Assembly: GCF_018304945.1 (NCBI RefSeq) | Contig: NZ_JAGQEE010000001.1 | Coordinates: 1,674,001-1,738,000, forward strand | Source: Collimonas humicola | Lineage (GTDB): Bacteria > Pseudomonadota > Gammaproteobacteria > Burkholderiales > Burkholderiaceae_D | Length of the DNA: 64,000 bases | Reading direction: 5' to 3' | Part shown: positions 36,509 to 45,444 of the stretch, one piece after another | Numbering within the stretch: position 1 is the first letter of the stretch | How the letters are laid out: each line of letters begins with the position of its first letter | The notes under the pieces: generated by a model | Database searches by the model: none | Told to the model about the DNA's origin: nothing | The model's input: only the letters and a program-made list of their open reading frames with translations | Position numbers and translations under genes: made by a program

Positions 36509-37626
36509 AAAGAGACCAACTTGTCGTCGATGAAGAAAGCTTCCTCAACCTGGCCGGCATCGATCCCATGCCCTCGCCCGCCGAGCTGCGCAGCCTGCTG
36601 CCGCTCGACGCGCTGGCGGCGCAGACGGTCGCCACGGGCCGCCGCACCGTGCGCGATATCCTGGAGCGGCGCGATCCGCGCCTGCTGGTAGTGGTGGGGC
36701 CCTGCTCCATCCATGATCCGGCCGCCGGGCTGGAATATGCGCACAGGCTGCGGCAGCTGGCGGCCGAACTGGCTGACACGCTATATATCGTGATGCGGGT
36801 GTATTTCGAAAAGCCGCGCACCAGCATCGGCTGGAAGGGCCTGATCAACGATCCCGGCATGGACAATACTTTCCGCATCGCCGACGGCATGCAGCAGGCC
36901 CGCAGCTTCCTGCTGGCGGTCAACCGGCTCGGCCTGCCAGCCGCCGCCGAGGCGCTCGATCCGGTTTCGCCGCACTACTTGGGCGAGCTGATCAGCTGGG
37001 TGGCGATCGGCGCCCGCACCACCGAATCGCAAACCCATCGCGAGATGTCGTCCGGCCTGCCGATGCCGGTTGGCTTCAAGAACGGCACCGACGGCGGCGT
37101 CGAGACCGCGGTCAACGCCATCTTGTCGACCTCGCGCCCGCACGCCTTCCTCGGCATCGACAGCGACGGCCGCGCCGCCGTCATCCGCACCCGCGGCAAC
37201 GCCCACAGCCATCTGGTGCTGCGCGGCGGCAGCAGCCGGCCCAACTACGATAGCGTCAGCGTCGCCCTGGCCGAACGCGCACTGGCCAAGGCCAAGCTCG
37301 CGCCCAACATCGTCATCGACTGCGCCCACGGCAACTCTTACAAGGACCACAGGCTGCAAGCGGCCGTGATGACCGACCTGGTGCGGCAGATCCGCCATGG
37401 CAACCGCAGCATCCTCGGCAGCATGATCGAAAGCTTTCTCGAAGCAGGCAACCAGGCTATCCCGTCCGACCTGGCGCAGCTGCGCTATGGCTGCTCGGTG
37501 ACCGACGCCTGCGTCGACTGGGACGGCACCGCCGCCATGCTGCGCGACGCCGCCGCGCAACTGCGCGATGCGCTGCCGGCGCGCATCGAAACCGATATCG
37601 ATACCAGCACTACAGGAATGCAATGA
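36505..37626 (+). CDS. aroG: 3-deoxy-7-phosphoheptulonate synthase (class I DAHP synthase)
   Basis: A 373-residue AroF/G/H-type enzyme with VVVGPCSIHDPAAGLEYA, YFEKPRTSIGWKGLINDP, GARTTESQTHREMSSGL, GFKNGTDGG and DCAHGNSYKDH. It joins phosphoenolpyruvate and erythrose 4-phosphate, the first step to chorismate. Placement beside isochorismate synthase under a Fur box indicates a copy dedicated to siderophore supply, as in the myxochelin cluster. Its stop overlaps the exporter start (ATGA). Confidence 0.93.
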   Translation: MKRDQLVVDEESFLNLAGIDPMPSPAELRSLLPLDALAAQTVATGRRTVRDILERRDPRLLVVVGPCSIHDPAAGLEYAHRLRQLAAELADTLYIVMRVYFEKPRTSIGWKGLINDPGMDNTFRIADGMQQARSFLLAVNRLGLPAAAEALDPVSPHYLGELISWVAIGARTTESQTHREMSSGLPMPVGFKNGTDGGVETAVNAILSTSRPHAFLGIDSDGRAAVIRTRGNAHSHLVLRGGSSRPNYDSVSVALAERALAKAKLAPNIVIDCAHGNSYKDHRLQAAVMTDLVRQIRHGNRSILGSMIESFLEAGNQAIPSDLAQLRYGCSVTDACVDWDGTAAMLRDAAAQLRDALPARIETDIDTSTTGMQ

Positions 37627-38816
37627 AACAGCTGTCGCCCACTCAAGCCATCGTCATCGTCGCCGCCATCCAGTTCGTCTACATCCTCGATTTCATCATG
37701 CTGCTGCCGCTCGGCCCCGACCTGGCGCGGGCGCTGGCCTTCCCCAGCGACAAGCTGGGCTGGCTGTCGGCCGTCTACACCTCGGCCGCGGTAGTCTCCG
37801 GCCTGCTGTCGGTGCGCCTGCTCGACCGCTTCGACCGCCGCTCGGTGCTGCTGCTGGCGTTCGGCGCCGTCGGCCTGTGCACGCTGGCGGCCGCCTTCGC
37901 CAGCAGCCTGCCGACGCTGATGCTGGCGCGCGGCCTGACCGGCCTGTGCGGCGGCCCTGCGATCGCGCTCGGCATGGCGATCATCATCGACAGCACGCCG
38001 CCGGAGCAGCGCGGCCGCGCTATCGGCAAGGTCATGCTGGGGTTTTCGATGGCAGTCATCGCCGGCGTCCCGCTGGCGCTGGAACTGGCGCGCTGGGGCG
38101 GCTGGCGCTTGCCGTTTTATGCAGTGGCGGCGCTGGCCTCGCTGGTCTGGCTGCTGGCGGCATGGCGCCTGCCCAGCCTGCGCGCCCACCTGGAACAGCC
38201 GCGCAAGCAAACGGTGTCGGCACGCAGCCTGCTGGCCCAGCCGGCGGTGCGCGCAGCCTGCCTGGTGCAAGCGCTCAGCCAGTTCTCCGCCTTCCTGGTG
38301 ATCCCGCAATTCTCCGCCTACCTGCTGCTGAACCTCGGCTTTCCGCGCGAACGCCTGGGCATGCTGTACTTCGCCGGCGGCGTCACCGCGATGGTCACGG
38401 TGCAGTTGCTGGGCCGCCTGGCCGACCGCGCCGGCCCGCTGCCGGCCGCAGCCATCGCCTCTCTCGCCTTCTGCGCCGGCCTCGCGCCGTTTTTTGACCT
38501 CGGCGTGATGCCGCTGGTACTGCCCTTCATCCTGTTCATGGCCGGCAACGCCGGCCGCAACGTCACCCTGGCCGCCCTCACCAGCCGGGTGCCGGCGCCG
38601 CATGAACGGGCCGGCTTCATGTCCTTGCAGAATATCGTGCAGGATCTGGCGATCACCGCCGCTGCGGTGGCCTCCAGCCTGATGCTGGGCGAGACGGTGG
38701 ATGGCAGGCTGAGCGGGATGAGTGTGATCGCGCTATTGTCGGCGCTGATGGCGGTTGCAGTGCTGTGCGCCTTGCCGCGCTTGCATAGGCCGTTGGCGGC
38801 GGTGGCTTCGAAGTAG
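37623..38816 (+). CDS. MFS transporter, probable siderophore exporter
   Basis: A 397-residue major facilitator protein with about 12 membrane segments. Segment 1 is VAAIQFVYILDFIMLLPLGP, the loop 2-3 motif is RLLDRFDRRSVLL, and there are paired proline/glycine-rich helices in the second half. Translational coupling to the Fur-linked DAHP synthase gene and its place in the siderophore locus point to an EntS-like exporter for the finished catecholate. General drug-efflux activity is the alternative. Confidence 0.82.
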   Translation: MKQLSPTQAIVIVAAIQFVYILDFIMLLPLGPDLARALAFPSDKLGWLSAVYTSAAVVSGLLSVRLLDRFDRRSVLLLAFGAVGLCTLAAAFASSLPTLMLARGLTGLCGGPAIALGMAIIIDSTPPEQRGRAIGKVMLGFSMAVIAGVPLALELARWGGWRLPFYAVAALASLVWLLAAWRLPSLRAHLEQPRKQTVSARSLLAQPAVRAACLVQALSQFSAFLVIPQFSAYLLLNLGFPRERLGMLYFAGGVTAMVTVQLLGRLADRAGPLPAAAIASLAFCAGLAPFFDLGVMPLVLPFILFMAGNAGRNVTLAALTSRVPAPHERAGFMSLQNIVQDLAITAAAVASSLMLGETVDGRLSGMSVIALLSALMAVAVLCALPRLHRPLAAVASK

Positions 38817-38889
38817 CTGGAGGAAATGAAGGCTCTGCCGATGCCGGGTCAATGGGCCGCATGTGGCCCGTTGCAAATAATGAGCTCAC

Positions 38890-38918
38890 AAAAAGCTCGC
38901 AAATCCGCGAGCTTTTTT
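38890..38918. terminator. Bidirectional terminator after the exporter gene
   Basis: AAAAAGCTCGC (38890-38900) pairs with GCGAGCTTTTT (38907-38917) around a 6-nt loop, followed by T on the plus strand and by T5 on the minus strand. It ends the aroG-exporter transcript and can also stop transcription from the comEC side. Its right half overlaps a 24-bp sequence repeated at 54369-54392. Confidence 0.85.
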
Positions 38919-38920
38919 AT
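38897..38920 (+). repeat. 24-bp direct repeat, left copy (candidate att site)
   Basis: TCGCAAATCCGC-G-AGCTTTTTTAT. The copy at 54369-54392 differs at one base. The left copy lies in the terminator of the exporter gene, a common type of integration target. The right copy abuts the truncated integrase. Confidence 0.45.
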
Positions 38921-38950
38921 TGAAATCTTCTTGGTCAAATCCGCAAATAT

Positions 38951-40597
38951 CTATCGCCCATACCAATACCGGCGATGTTGGTTCCTGTAGGTATCCACCG
39001 CCACGCCATCTCCAAATTTCAACAAGATCGCTCCTCCTTCGTCGTTCCGGAATCCCTCTACCCCGCGTTCCTGATAGCGCGCCGCCACCTGCTGTTTGGG
39101 ATGATGAAACCGGTTGCGATAGCCGACCTGGAACAACACAATCTGAGGATCAACCTGCGCCAGGAACGCGGCCGTGGATGAAGTCCCGCTGCCGTGATGC
39201 GGCGCCAGCAGCACAGTGGATTTCAAATCCTCGCCATAGCGGGCAACCAGCTGCTGTTCCTGCGCAGCTTCGATATCTCCGGGCAGCAAAATGGCATGCG
39301 GGCCATGGCTGACCTTGAGCGTGCAACTGACTATGTGCGGTTTGCTTTTTTGTTGCGCGGCCGATGCCTGGTATTGCGCAATATCCGGATACAGCATTTC
39401 GAATTTCATCTCTCCCCACTGCCATGCCTGCCCTGCGTGACAAGTTTGATGGTCGGTCGCGGTCTGGACGATCGGATGCTGCGGCGGCAGCGATGAATAC
39501 ACCGTTCCGACCTTGACGGCATCCATGACCGACAGGGCGCCGCCGGCATGGTCGTTGTGGACATGCGATATCACCAGCGCGTCCAGCGCGGTGATGCCGC
39601 GCGCTTTCAGGTAGGGGACGATGACGCGGTTGCCGGCGTCGGATCCGGGCGAGTGGTAGGGACCGCTGTCGTACAGCAGGCGCTGGTCGGCTGTTTCCAC
39701 CAGCACCGCCATGCCCTGGCCGACGTCGAGGGCGGTCACCCACATTTCACCGGCGGGCGGGCGGCTGCCGTTATCCAGCAGCAGGGGCAGCCAGCCGGCC
39801 AGCGCCAGCCAGCGCAGGGGCCAGCCGCGCGGCGCCAGCAGCCACACGGTGGACAGCAAGGCCAGCGCGGAGGTCCACGCCGGCGGCGCCGGCGTCTGCC
39901 ATACCGCAAACGGCAAGGCGCTGAGCCAGCCCAGCAGCAGCGCCAATTGTTCCAGCAGCAGATGCGCGGCGCGCCACAGCCAGGTCGACAGCGGCGCCGG
40001 CAGCGCACTGGCGATCAGCGTCAGCGGCGTCACCACCAGGCCGACCAATGGAATCGCCACGGCATTGGCCAGCGGCGCAATCAGCGAAACACGTCCGAAC
40101 AACAGGACAGTAAGCGACAGCAGGCCGATGGTGACCGCATATTGCGTGGCGCCGGCGGCCCGCAAGCCTTGCCACCATGTTGAAATGCGCGTATTGCCAT
40201 CATCGCGCGCGGCCGGCCGGCGGCCGACGCTGGTGTACAGGATCACGCCGACGGCGCAGAACGATAGCCAGAATCCAGGCCACAGCACCGCCCAGGGATC
40301 GACCAGCAATACCACAAGGAGCGCGATGCACAGCACGTGCGAAACGCTGGCGATGCGGCCGCTCCACAAAGCCAGCGCCACTACCAGCAGCATGTACAGG
40401 GTGCGTTGCGCCGGTATGCCGAAGCCGGCCAGCAGCACATAGGCCAAGGCGGCCAGCGCGCCGCTCAGGGCGGCGGCTTTTTGCGTCGGCAGCAGCAAGG
40501 GCAAGGCAGCCTTAGTGAAAAAAGAACGCCGCCATAACGCAGCCATGGCGGCGGCGAACATGCCGGCAATCATGGTGATGTGCAAGCCTGAGATCGC
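38951..40597 (-). pseudogene. comEC 3' fragment (duplicated, lacks the N-terminus)
   Basis: This encodes the C-terminal about 544 residues of ComEC: the competence membrane domain and the beta-lactamase-like domain (VISHVHNDHAGG, APHHGSGTS). There is no proper start; the frame runs through a TTG and stops about 26 codons upstream. From 38955 to 40597 the sequence matches 54821-56463 without any indel (constant offset 15,866 bp), with roughly a couple of dozen substitutions clustered toward the 3' end. Homology ends abruptly at 40597. It is the displaced remnant left by insertion of the island, or a partial duplicate made by it, and is unlikely to be functional. Confidence 0.9.
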
Positions 40598-40740
40598 AAC
40601 ATAGAGACTATGAATACACGAAATAATCGTCTGATCACCAACAGCATTCGCTGTGAGGAGGGATCATAAAAATCCATGCACTGCGGTTCAGGCATTAGCT
40701 CATATCATTTGCCATCTTCGACGGACTTTATATTCCGATA

Positions 40741-42279
40741 TTAGTAACGGCTTTTGTTCGAAAATCCAGCAACCACCAATCCCATGGTAAATCCGCCCAA
40801 TATCGCTTCCGAACCGCACAATAATTTCATCGGCATTTGCACAGGTGTTATATCCCCATATCCAAGAGTGGAAAAAGTAACAAGCGAAAAATAAAGGCAT
40901 TCCAGCAGCGGTACTTTGCCATCCGTTGCGACAGACAGAGTCTCGCCCCACACGTAATACAATCCCGTGTAGCTAGCTATCAGTACGGCAGCCGTTCCAA
41001 AAATACGAAGCGGACGTTCACCATATCCCCAAATTGCGTTGTCTATCCACGAACACAGCCACTTCATTTTAAATCGGAGAGCGTGCCATGCACTACGAGG
41101 TGTTGTCCATACAGTCCAAAGGTATTTCCAATAGAGTCTAGCTTGCTCTCTTCTCTGAGATTCCATGTAAATGCCACGTTCAACACCTTTATTGAATGCA
41201 TTGCTGCGCATGCCTTTTGAAATTTTAGGAAAATATTCGATGTATTCGTAGCCATAATATGGCTCCCATAAGGCCTTCCGTCGATACGTTCGTTCTAAAT
41301 AATAGTGCTCAGCAGCCTCTTGTATTTGCCCCCCTTGCTGATAAGCACTGCGAAGTAATCGATACACGTCCGCGATACCAGATGGGTCATGCATAGATGC
41401 CGGTTGAAATTGGATATCTCGAAGCTCACAATTAGATAACATTGGACGAATTAAGGTCGAGGAAAATGTCATCTTATGCAGAAGACAGCCAGAAAACTTT
41501 GCTTTGAAGGCCTCGCAATCTATGAATGACATGTCATAGAACTGAGAGTTTTCGCAATTCAAATCTTCTAGGTAGCAATGAAGAAAGGCAAAGAACGCTA
41601 CCCTTGCTTGCAGAAATTGTATTTTCTTGCATGAGCTAAAGTTAATTGGAACACGATAGTTAGAGTGATATTTTCCGGTAATCGTCAAATGGTCAAGATC
41701 GGCGAAATCCAAATTGCGTCTTCCAATGTTGGCCATTTCCTCGAGTACCACTCCCCCCAATTTCAATACAATAAATTCGCTTAGCAATGTAGCTCGTGAA
41801 TGATGTGGAGAATCGTATGCATCCCATGAATTAAAAAGCAGACTCTCCGTTTTTACGCCATCAATGCCGTTGATTGGAAAAAAGCGATCGCGCCCCAATG
41901 TACGACGAGCCCAATTGAAATACGGTTCAATTTCGGTCACAATTTTCTCGGGATCGATGCGGCTCTTCATCGCTTCGAACGTATCATCTGACTGAGGTGC
42001 ATAAGCTATCAAGTATTTGTGAGTTCGCATGTCGTTCTCAGTGCGAACGATAAGTTTTCGTTCTTCCCCATAAAACCAGTCTCCTGATGGAACAAGCTTA
42101 CAGAACAGCGGTGCATCAATTTTATGTTCAGCCATCCATTGTTGAAATCCGGGTAGTCGTTTTAGGACGAAAGTGAGAAAAATCGGCAAGTCATTGGCTT
42201 CGCGCCACGCGTTGAAGTCATCTGGAGACTTCGCCCACAACGTTCGGGGGTCAAAATATGGCACTGACATGGAGTACAT
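40741..42279 (-). CDS. Large soluble domain fused to a two-TM K+ channel
   Basis: A 512-residue protein. The first about 400 residues are soluble; 170-300 contain a pentapeptide-like run (DFADLDHL, LEDLNCENSQFYDMSF, FKAKFSGCLLHKMTF, MLSNCELRDIQF) suggesting a right-handed beta helix. The C-terminus has a membrane helix (about 427-447), a pore region with the selectivity filter TLGYGD (471-476) and a second helix, as in Ion_trans_2 channels. A sensor-gated channel is likely. In the island it may act as an abortive-infection effector, which is inference. ATG at 42279 or 42270; the second has better spacing to AAAGGG. Confidence 0.75.
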   Translation of the reverse strand: MYSMSVPYFDPRTLWAKSPDDFNAWREANDLPIFLTFVLKRLPGFQQWMAEHKIDAPLFCKLVPSGDWFYGEERKLIVRTENDMRTHKYLIAYAPQSDDTFEAMKSRIDPEKIVTEIEPYFNWARRTLGRDRFFPINGIDGVKTESLLFNSWDAYDSPHHSRATLLSEFIVLKLGGVVLEEMANIGRRNLDFADLDHLTITGKYHSNYRVPINFSSCKKIQFLQARVAFFAFLHCYLEDLNCENSQFYDMSFIDCEAFKAKFSGCLLHKMTFSSTLIRPMLSNCELRDIQFQPASMHDPSGIADVYRLLRSAYQQGGQIQEAAEHYYLERTYRRKALWEPYYGYEYIEYFPKISKGMRSNAFNKGVERGIYMESQRREQARLYWKYLWTVWTTPRSAWHALRFKMKWLCSWIDNAIWGYGERPLRIFGTAAVLIASYTGLYYVWGETLSVATDGKVPLLECLYFSLVTFSTLGYGDITPVQMPMKLLCGSEAILGGFTMGLVVAGFSNKSRY

Positions 42280-42691
42280 ACCCTTTCGAGAAAATAACGA
42301 ACAAGCAGATTTTGCTCATTGCATAGCTAGGTTTTTATGTCCGTCCGCAAAAAATAAAATTTCATGACATCATGGTTTCTACTTCAAGTCATCGACATGA
42401 CAGCAACGACCATCCAGATATTCTCGATGGAAAAAAGTACGATGGTATTTGGATGCGACCTTAGTCACTACCAATTGGCTGAACTTGCCTATAGTCGCAG
42501 AATTGGGCCAAAACATTAATCCAAGACAACAAATTCTCTTCATAGAGCAATTTACATTTGGAATACGTCATCCCTCATTCAATCGTTCGGGCAAAGCATA
42601 ATATATTGCAATTAGGCAATAGATATGTACGAAATCAAAAATGCTGGATAGTGTGTAATTGTCGTTTTGACAAATACTTACGGAGAACAGC
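42280..42691. other. AT-rich intergenic region
   Basis: About 410 bases between the divergent channel gene and the 113-residue protein gene. It must hold both promoters. ATTGCAATTAGGCAAT near 42608 is a short inverted repeat that could be an operator. A 25-codon frame from about 42440 has no ribosome-binding site. Nothing else recognisable. Confidence 0.4.
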
Positions 42692-43033
42692 ATGAGCACC
42701 AAACCTGAATCGAAGCAAACCATTGCAGCTACTGTCGGAATCGAGCCAGTCGATAAGACAGAACAAAAGCAACCTGCCGACACCGCAACCACAACATCGC
42801 CAGCGGTCAAACTCAAGGCAGCAATCGAACAACTGGATGCCGACCGCACAGCGTTGGTGAAATCCACTATCGAAAATCTGAAACCAGGTAAGCCACTCGA
42901 TCATGCTGCTCTGCGTGATATCAACAAGATCGAAACTCGGAAGAATCGATTGATCGTTGCCCGTTTTGCTGCATTGCTCAAAAAGAGCGATCCGGCAGTT
43001 CAAGCCATCGTCCATCAAATCATCGAAATCTAA
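42692..43033 (+). CDS. Hypothetical 113-residue protein
   Basis: GGAGAACAGC precedes ATG at 42692. The first about 45 residues are polar and probably disordered (Lys, Thr, Pro, Ala-rich). The rest is a charged helical region (AAIEQLDADRTALVKSTIEN ... NKIETRKNRLIVARFAALLK). I do not recognise the family. It precedes two proteins typical of integrative elements, 84 nt apart, and probably belongs to the same cargo. Confidence 0.6.
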   Translation: MSTKPESKQTIAATVGIEPVDKTEQKQPADTATTTSPAVKLKAAIEQLDADRTALVKSTIENLKPGKPLDHAALRDINKIETRKNRLIVARFAALLKKSDPAVQAIVHQIIEI

Positions 43034-43117
43034 ATTGCTATCGTCAACATACGGCGGCCACGGAAAGTTTTAACTTCTGTCGTCGCCTGACGATCATCGA
43101 ACTGTTTAGGGATTACG

Positions 43118-43543
43118 ATGACTCACGACTATTCATTCGAGAACATCCACGCTCGAATCTTTCATCGGCTACTCGATGTGATACCTGATTTGCGCACCAT
43201 CGATGGCACCAGCGTATCCGAAGTAGACGGACTGATGCCACTCACTTTTGACGTCATACAACGCACGCAGGAAAAGTTAATTATTTCGCTGAGTCACATC
43301 GACCGGCACAAATCTGGCAAGGTCTTTAGCAATCCGGAAATGACCATTGCGGTCTATCTTCACAGCGGCATGGCCGAAGCCCTGACGTATCACGATGCTT
43401 ACATGTCTGACTCGGTTTATTCGCCACGCAAGAATCACATCGATATTCTGGCAAAACGCGTGCTAAACGACAGTCTGTATATATGGCTCGGCAACCTGAT
43501 TTCAGAAGGATATTCGATCAAAGCGAAAGACGGTAATGAGTGA
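43118..43543 (+). CDS. DUF6908/DUF1249-like protein, integrative-element type
   Basis: A 141-residue protein with LLDVIPDLRTIDGTSVSEVDG, ISLSHIDRHKSGKVFSNPEM and MAEALTYHDAY. This is the signature of a small family (DUF6908, related to YqiB/DUF1249) that occurs again and again in conjugative and integrative elements. Function unknown. It overlaps the next gene by 8 nt, so the two are co-translated. Confidence 0.7.
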   Translation: MTHDYSFENIHARIFHRLLDVIPDLRTIDGTSVSEVDGLMPLTFDVIQRTQEKLIISLSHIDRHKSGKVFSNPEMTIAVYLHSGMAEALTYHDAYMSDSVYSPRKNHIDILAKRVLNDSLYIWLGNLISEGYSIKAKDGNE

Positions 43544-43844
43544 CGGTTTAAAACCATCGCCGTCTAGTGGCAAGCCTTTGTTCTCACTCGGCCAAGTTGT
43601 CGCAACACGCGGCGCATTGAACACAATGATCGAATTCGGTATTCCACCCGATAGACTGATTCACCGCCATATCACGGGCGATTGGGGCGATTTATGTGAG
43701 GGAGATCAACAGCAAAATTTGATCGCAATACGTTCGGGCATGCGCATATTTTCCAGTTACCGATTCAGTGCAGACGCCAAAATATGGATCATTACGGAAG
43801 CCGACCGTTCGTCAACAACGCTTCTTCTGCCAGATGAATATTGA
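43536..43844 (+). CDS. ICE-associated plasmid-type small protein
   Basis: A 102-residue protein with LGQVVATRGALNTMIEFG, HRHITGDWGDLCEGDQQQN and the ending IITEADRSSTTLLLPDEY. This family is frequent on plasmids and ICEs, where databases often mislabel it as a restriction-modification subunit. Its role is unknown. Overlap with the preceding gene supports a two-gene unit and marks this segment as derived from an integrative element. Confidence 0.75.
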   Translation: MSDGLKPSPSSGKPLFSLGQVVATRGALNTMIEFGIPPDRLIHRHITGDWGDLCEGDQQQNLIAIRSGMRIFSSYRFSADAKIWIITEADRSSTTLLLPDEY

Positions 43845-43887
43845 GTACGATGGAAGGCATATAGCTTAGTGCGGTCTGAATGCTTCC

Positions 43888-45174
43888 TCAATCATTGTCG
43901 ATCTCGTCGTTCAGGCGCTGCCATAATCCACGCAACTGCTTTCGAATTGCTTGCGAGTCCATCACCCGAGCAGCCGCGTAGCCATACGTAATAAAGTTTC
44001 GCCGCCCCAAATAGGTGTATCTGCTATTGAGCTTACGACGAAATAATGGTTTTACCTCATCACCTCGTACAATGCGAGCACTATTTCGCTTAGCCATAGT
44101 GGCTTTAGCGATCCGCACGCCTCTTCTCATCTTCTCCGAATAACGTGCCAGTGATGCCGACCGAAGAATAACGCGCTGACCATCAAATAAGAAACCAAGA
44201 TATTGAAGTGGTTTACTGCCCTTGAGTTGGCCGTCAGCACTCACCTCGAATGAAACTCGATCGGTCTTAGTCGGATTAATTGGAAGATTAAGTTTTGCAA
44301 TCTCATCCATCGCAAAACCTTCCACATCGTCCTTTCGAACTGGGGGAACAATCAGCAGAATGTCATCACAGTATCTAAAATAAAATCCGCCACAGTTCGA
44401 TGCAAAAGAATGCAATTCGATATCAAATTGACGCATGTAGATATTTGACAACAACGCGCTAATTGGAGATCCCTGGGGTATTCCCTTTGCTTCCGCGTTC
44501 CTCTTCACAAGCGAGTTGTTTTTACGAACTGTTTCGCGAAATTCTTCAGGAGTACAAAGCCTTTTAGGGCTAGATTTATGATTATTTAGCGAAATACCAA
44601 GTGCTTCGTATAGCGCACCCTTATTTACGGTAGCAAATTTTGTTAGCGATTTGAATACTGCATAGTGGTCCGGTGGTAATGCGCTCTCATCTAGCACATC
44701 GGCCCATGAATTTTTGAGAATTTTATGATCAAGATTATCGAAGAAGCCTGTTATATCAAGTGCGACGACGTAACAATTGCCAAGTTTCCGAATGGCATCA
44801 AACGCATTAGCTGCAAAATGAACGTTGCTTTTCCCAAGTGACCGAAAGGCCAGCACAGATTCGTCTAGGTTATTCGATCTAATCCATTTTTCGTATAACT
44901 TTGATATACGAAAAGCATAGTACGAATAGATATGACAATCTACATGTGACGCATATGCAATTGGGCGAGTCTTGCCGACTCGTTCAACTTTATCAGTAAT
45001 CTTATTGCGCTTGACCTTGAAAGTCTGGATGGAAAATTCGACGAATGGGTAAAAACTGTGTCGAGCGACCTGCTCAGGGTCTTTCACAATACGCTTCGCC
45101 TCGCGAAAGCTTATTGGATGGTCAAAATGAGGGTACCCCCTGTGCCGAAACCAGGGATGCTTGCGATTAGACAT
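43888..45174 (-). CDS. drt2: Antiviral reverse transcriptase, UG2/DRT2-like
   Basis: A 428-residue reverse transcriptase from ATG at 45174 (MSNRKHPWFRHRGYPHFD). Motif A is VALDITGFFDNLD (Asp140), then GIPQGSPIS (231-239), the catalytic YCDD (268-271) and YLGFLFDG (325-332). It has no maturase, integrase or endonuclease domain and no group II intron or retron features. The N-terminal WFRHRGYPHFDHPIS, KTRPIAYASHVDCHIYSYYA and YCDD (not YADD) agree with what I recall of the DRT2 (UG2) defence family. DRT2 makes concatenated cDNA from an upstream ncRNA on phage infection. A candidate ncRNA lies immediately upstream (45180-45438). Confidence 0.8.
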   Translation of the reverse strand: MSNRKHPWFRHRGYPHFDHPISFREAKRIVKDPEQVARHSFYPFVEFSIQTFKVKRNKITDKVERVGKTRPIAYASHVDCHIYSYYAFRISKLYEKWIRSNNLDESVLAFRSLGKSNVHFAANAFDAIRKLGNCYVVALDITGFFDNLDHKILKNSWADVLDESALPPDHYAVFKSLTKFATVNKGALYEALGISLNNHKSSPKRLCTPEEFRETVRKNNSLVKRNAEAKGIPQGSPISALLSNIYMRQFDIELHSFASNCGGFYFRYCDDILLIVPPVRKDDVEGFAMDEIAKLNLPINPTKTDRVSFEVSADGQLKGSKPLQYLGFLFDGQRVILRSASLARYSEKMRRGVRIAKATMAKRNSARIVRGDEVKPLFRRKLNSRYTYLGRRNFITYGYAAARVMDSQAIRKQLRGLWQRLNDEIDND

Positions 45175-45179
45175 AGGAG

Positions 45180-45438
45180 TTCTAGCAAACCGGACAGGTG
45201 AAAGATGGTGGCAATCTATGAGCCACCCGTCCGGATTAGGCCAGCGGTCTTTCTCCAACTATTTCACCCGACTAAGTCAGGCCGAGCCACGTATGTTAGA
45301 AATGTATTACCATGTAGTCATGGAGGCAATTATGAAGCTAATCGTCCAGACTGTGCTATCAATCTCGCTGTCGTGCCATGTTGCGGGCTTCGGCGGGCTT
45401 GACATCATGTGAAGTCCCTCCATACCTTTGCATGGAGC
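45180..45438 (-). ncRNA. Candidate DRT2 template ncRNA
   Basis: The 400-nt gap before the reverse transcriptase has no gene on its strand but has RNA structure. It has a 5' hairpin CTCCAT/ATGGAG (45418-45437). It has a 3' double hairpin: outer CCGGAC/GTCCGG, plus-strand 45190-45195 and 45129-45134 read +100 as 45229-45234, and inner GGTGGC/GCCACC at 45207-45212 and 45222-45227. An extended -10 at 45445-45453 would start transcription right at the 5' hairpin. The size of about 260 nt and the position fit the ncRNA of DRT2 systems. Boundaries are estimates. Confidence 0.55.
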
Positions 45439-45444
45439 AACTCG

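Noticed and set aside
38951-40585. A second functional comEC
   Set aside because: It lacks the first about 265 residues and any start signal; it is the duplicated tail of the intact gene on the right.
43888-45174. Group II intron or retron origin for the reverse transcriptase
   Set aside because: No maturase or endonuclease domain, no intron 5'/3' consensus, and no retron msr-msd with retron RT hallmarks were seen.
45205-45402. A small plus-strand protein gene upstream of the RT
   Set aside because: Not annotated as an ordinary gene: no ribosome-binding site and two competing open frames. Kept only as an observation tied to the RT ncRNA.
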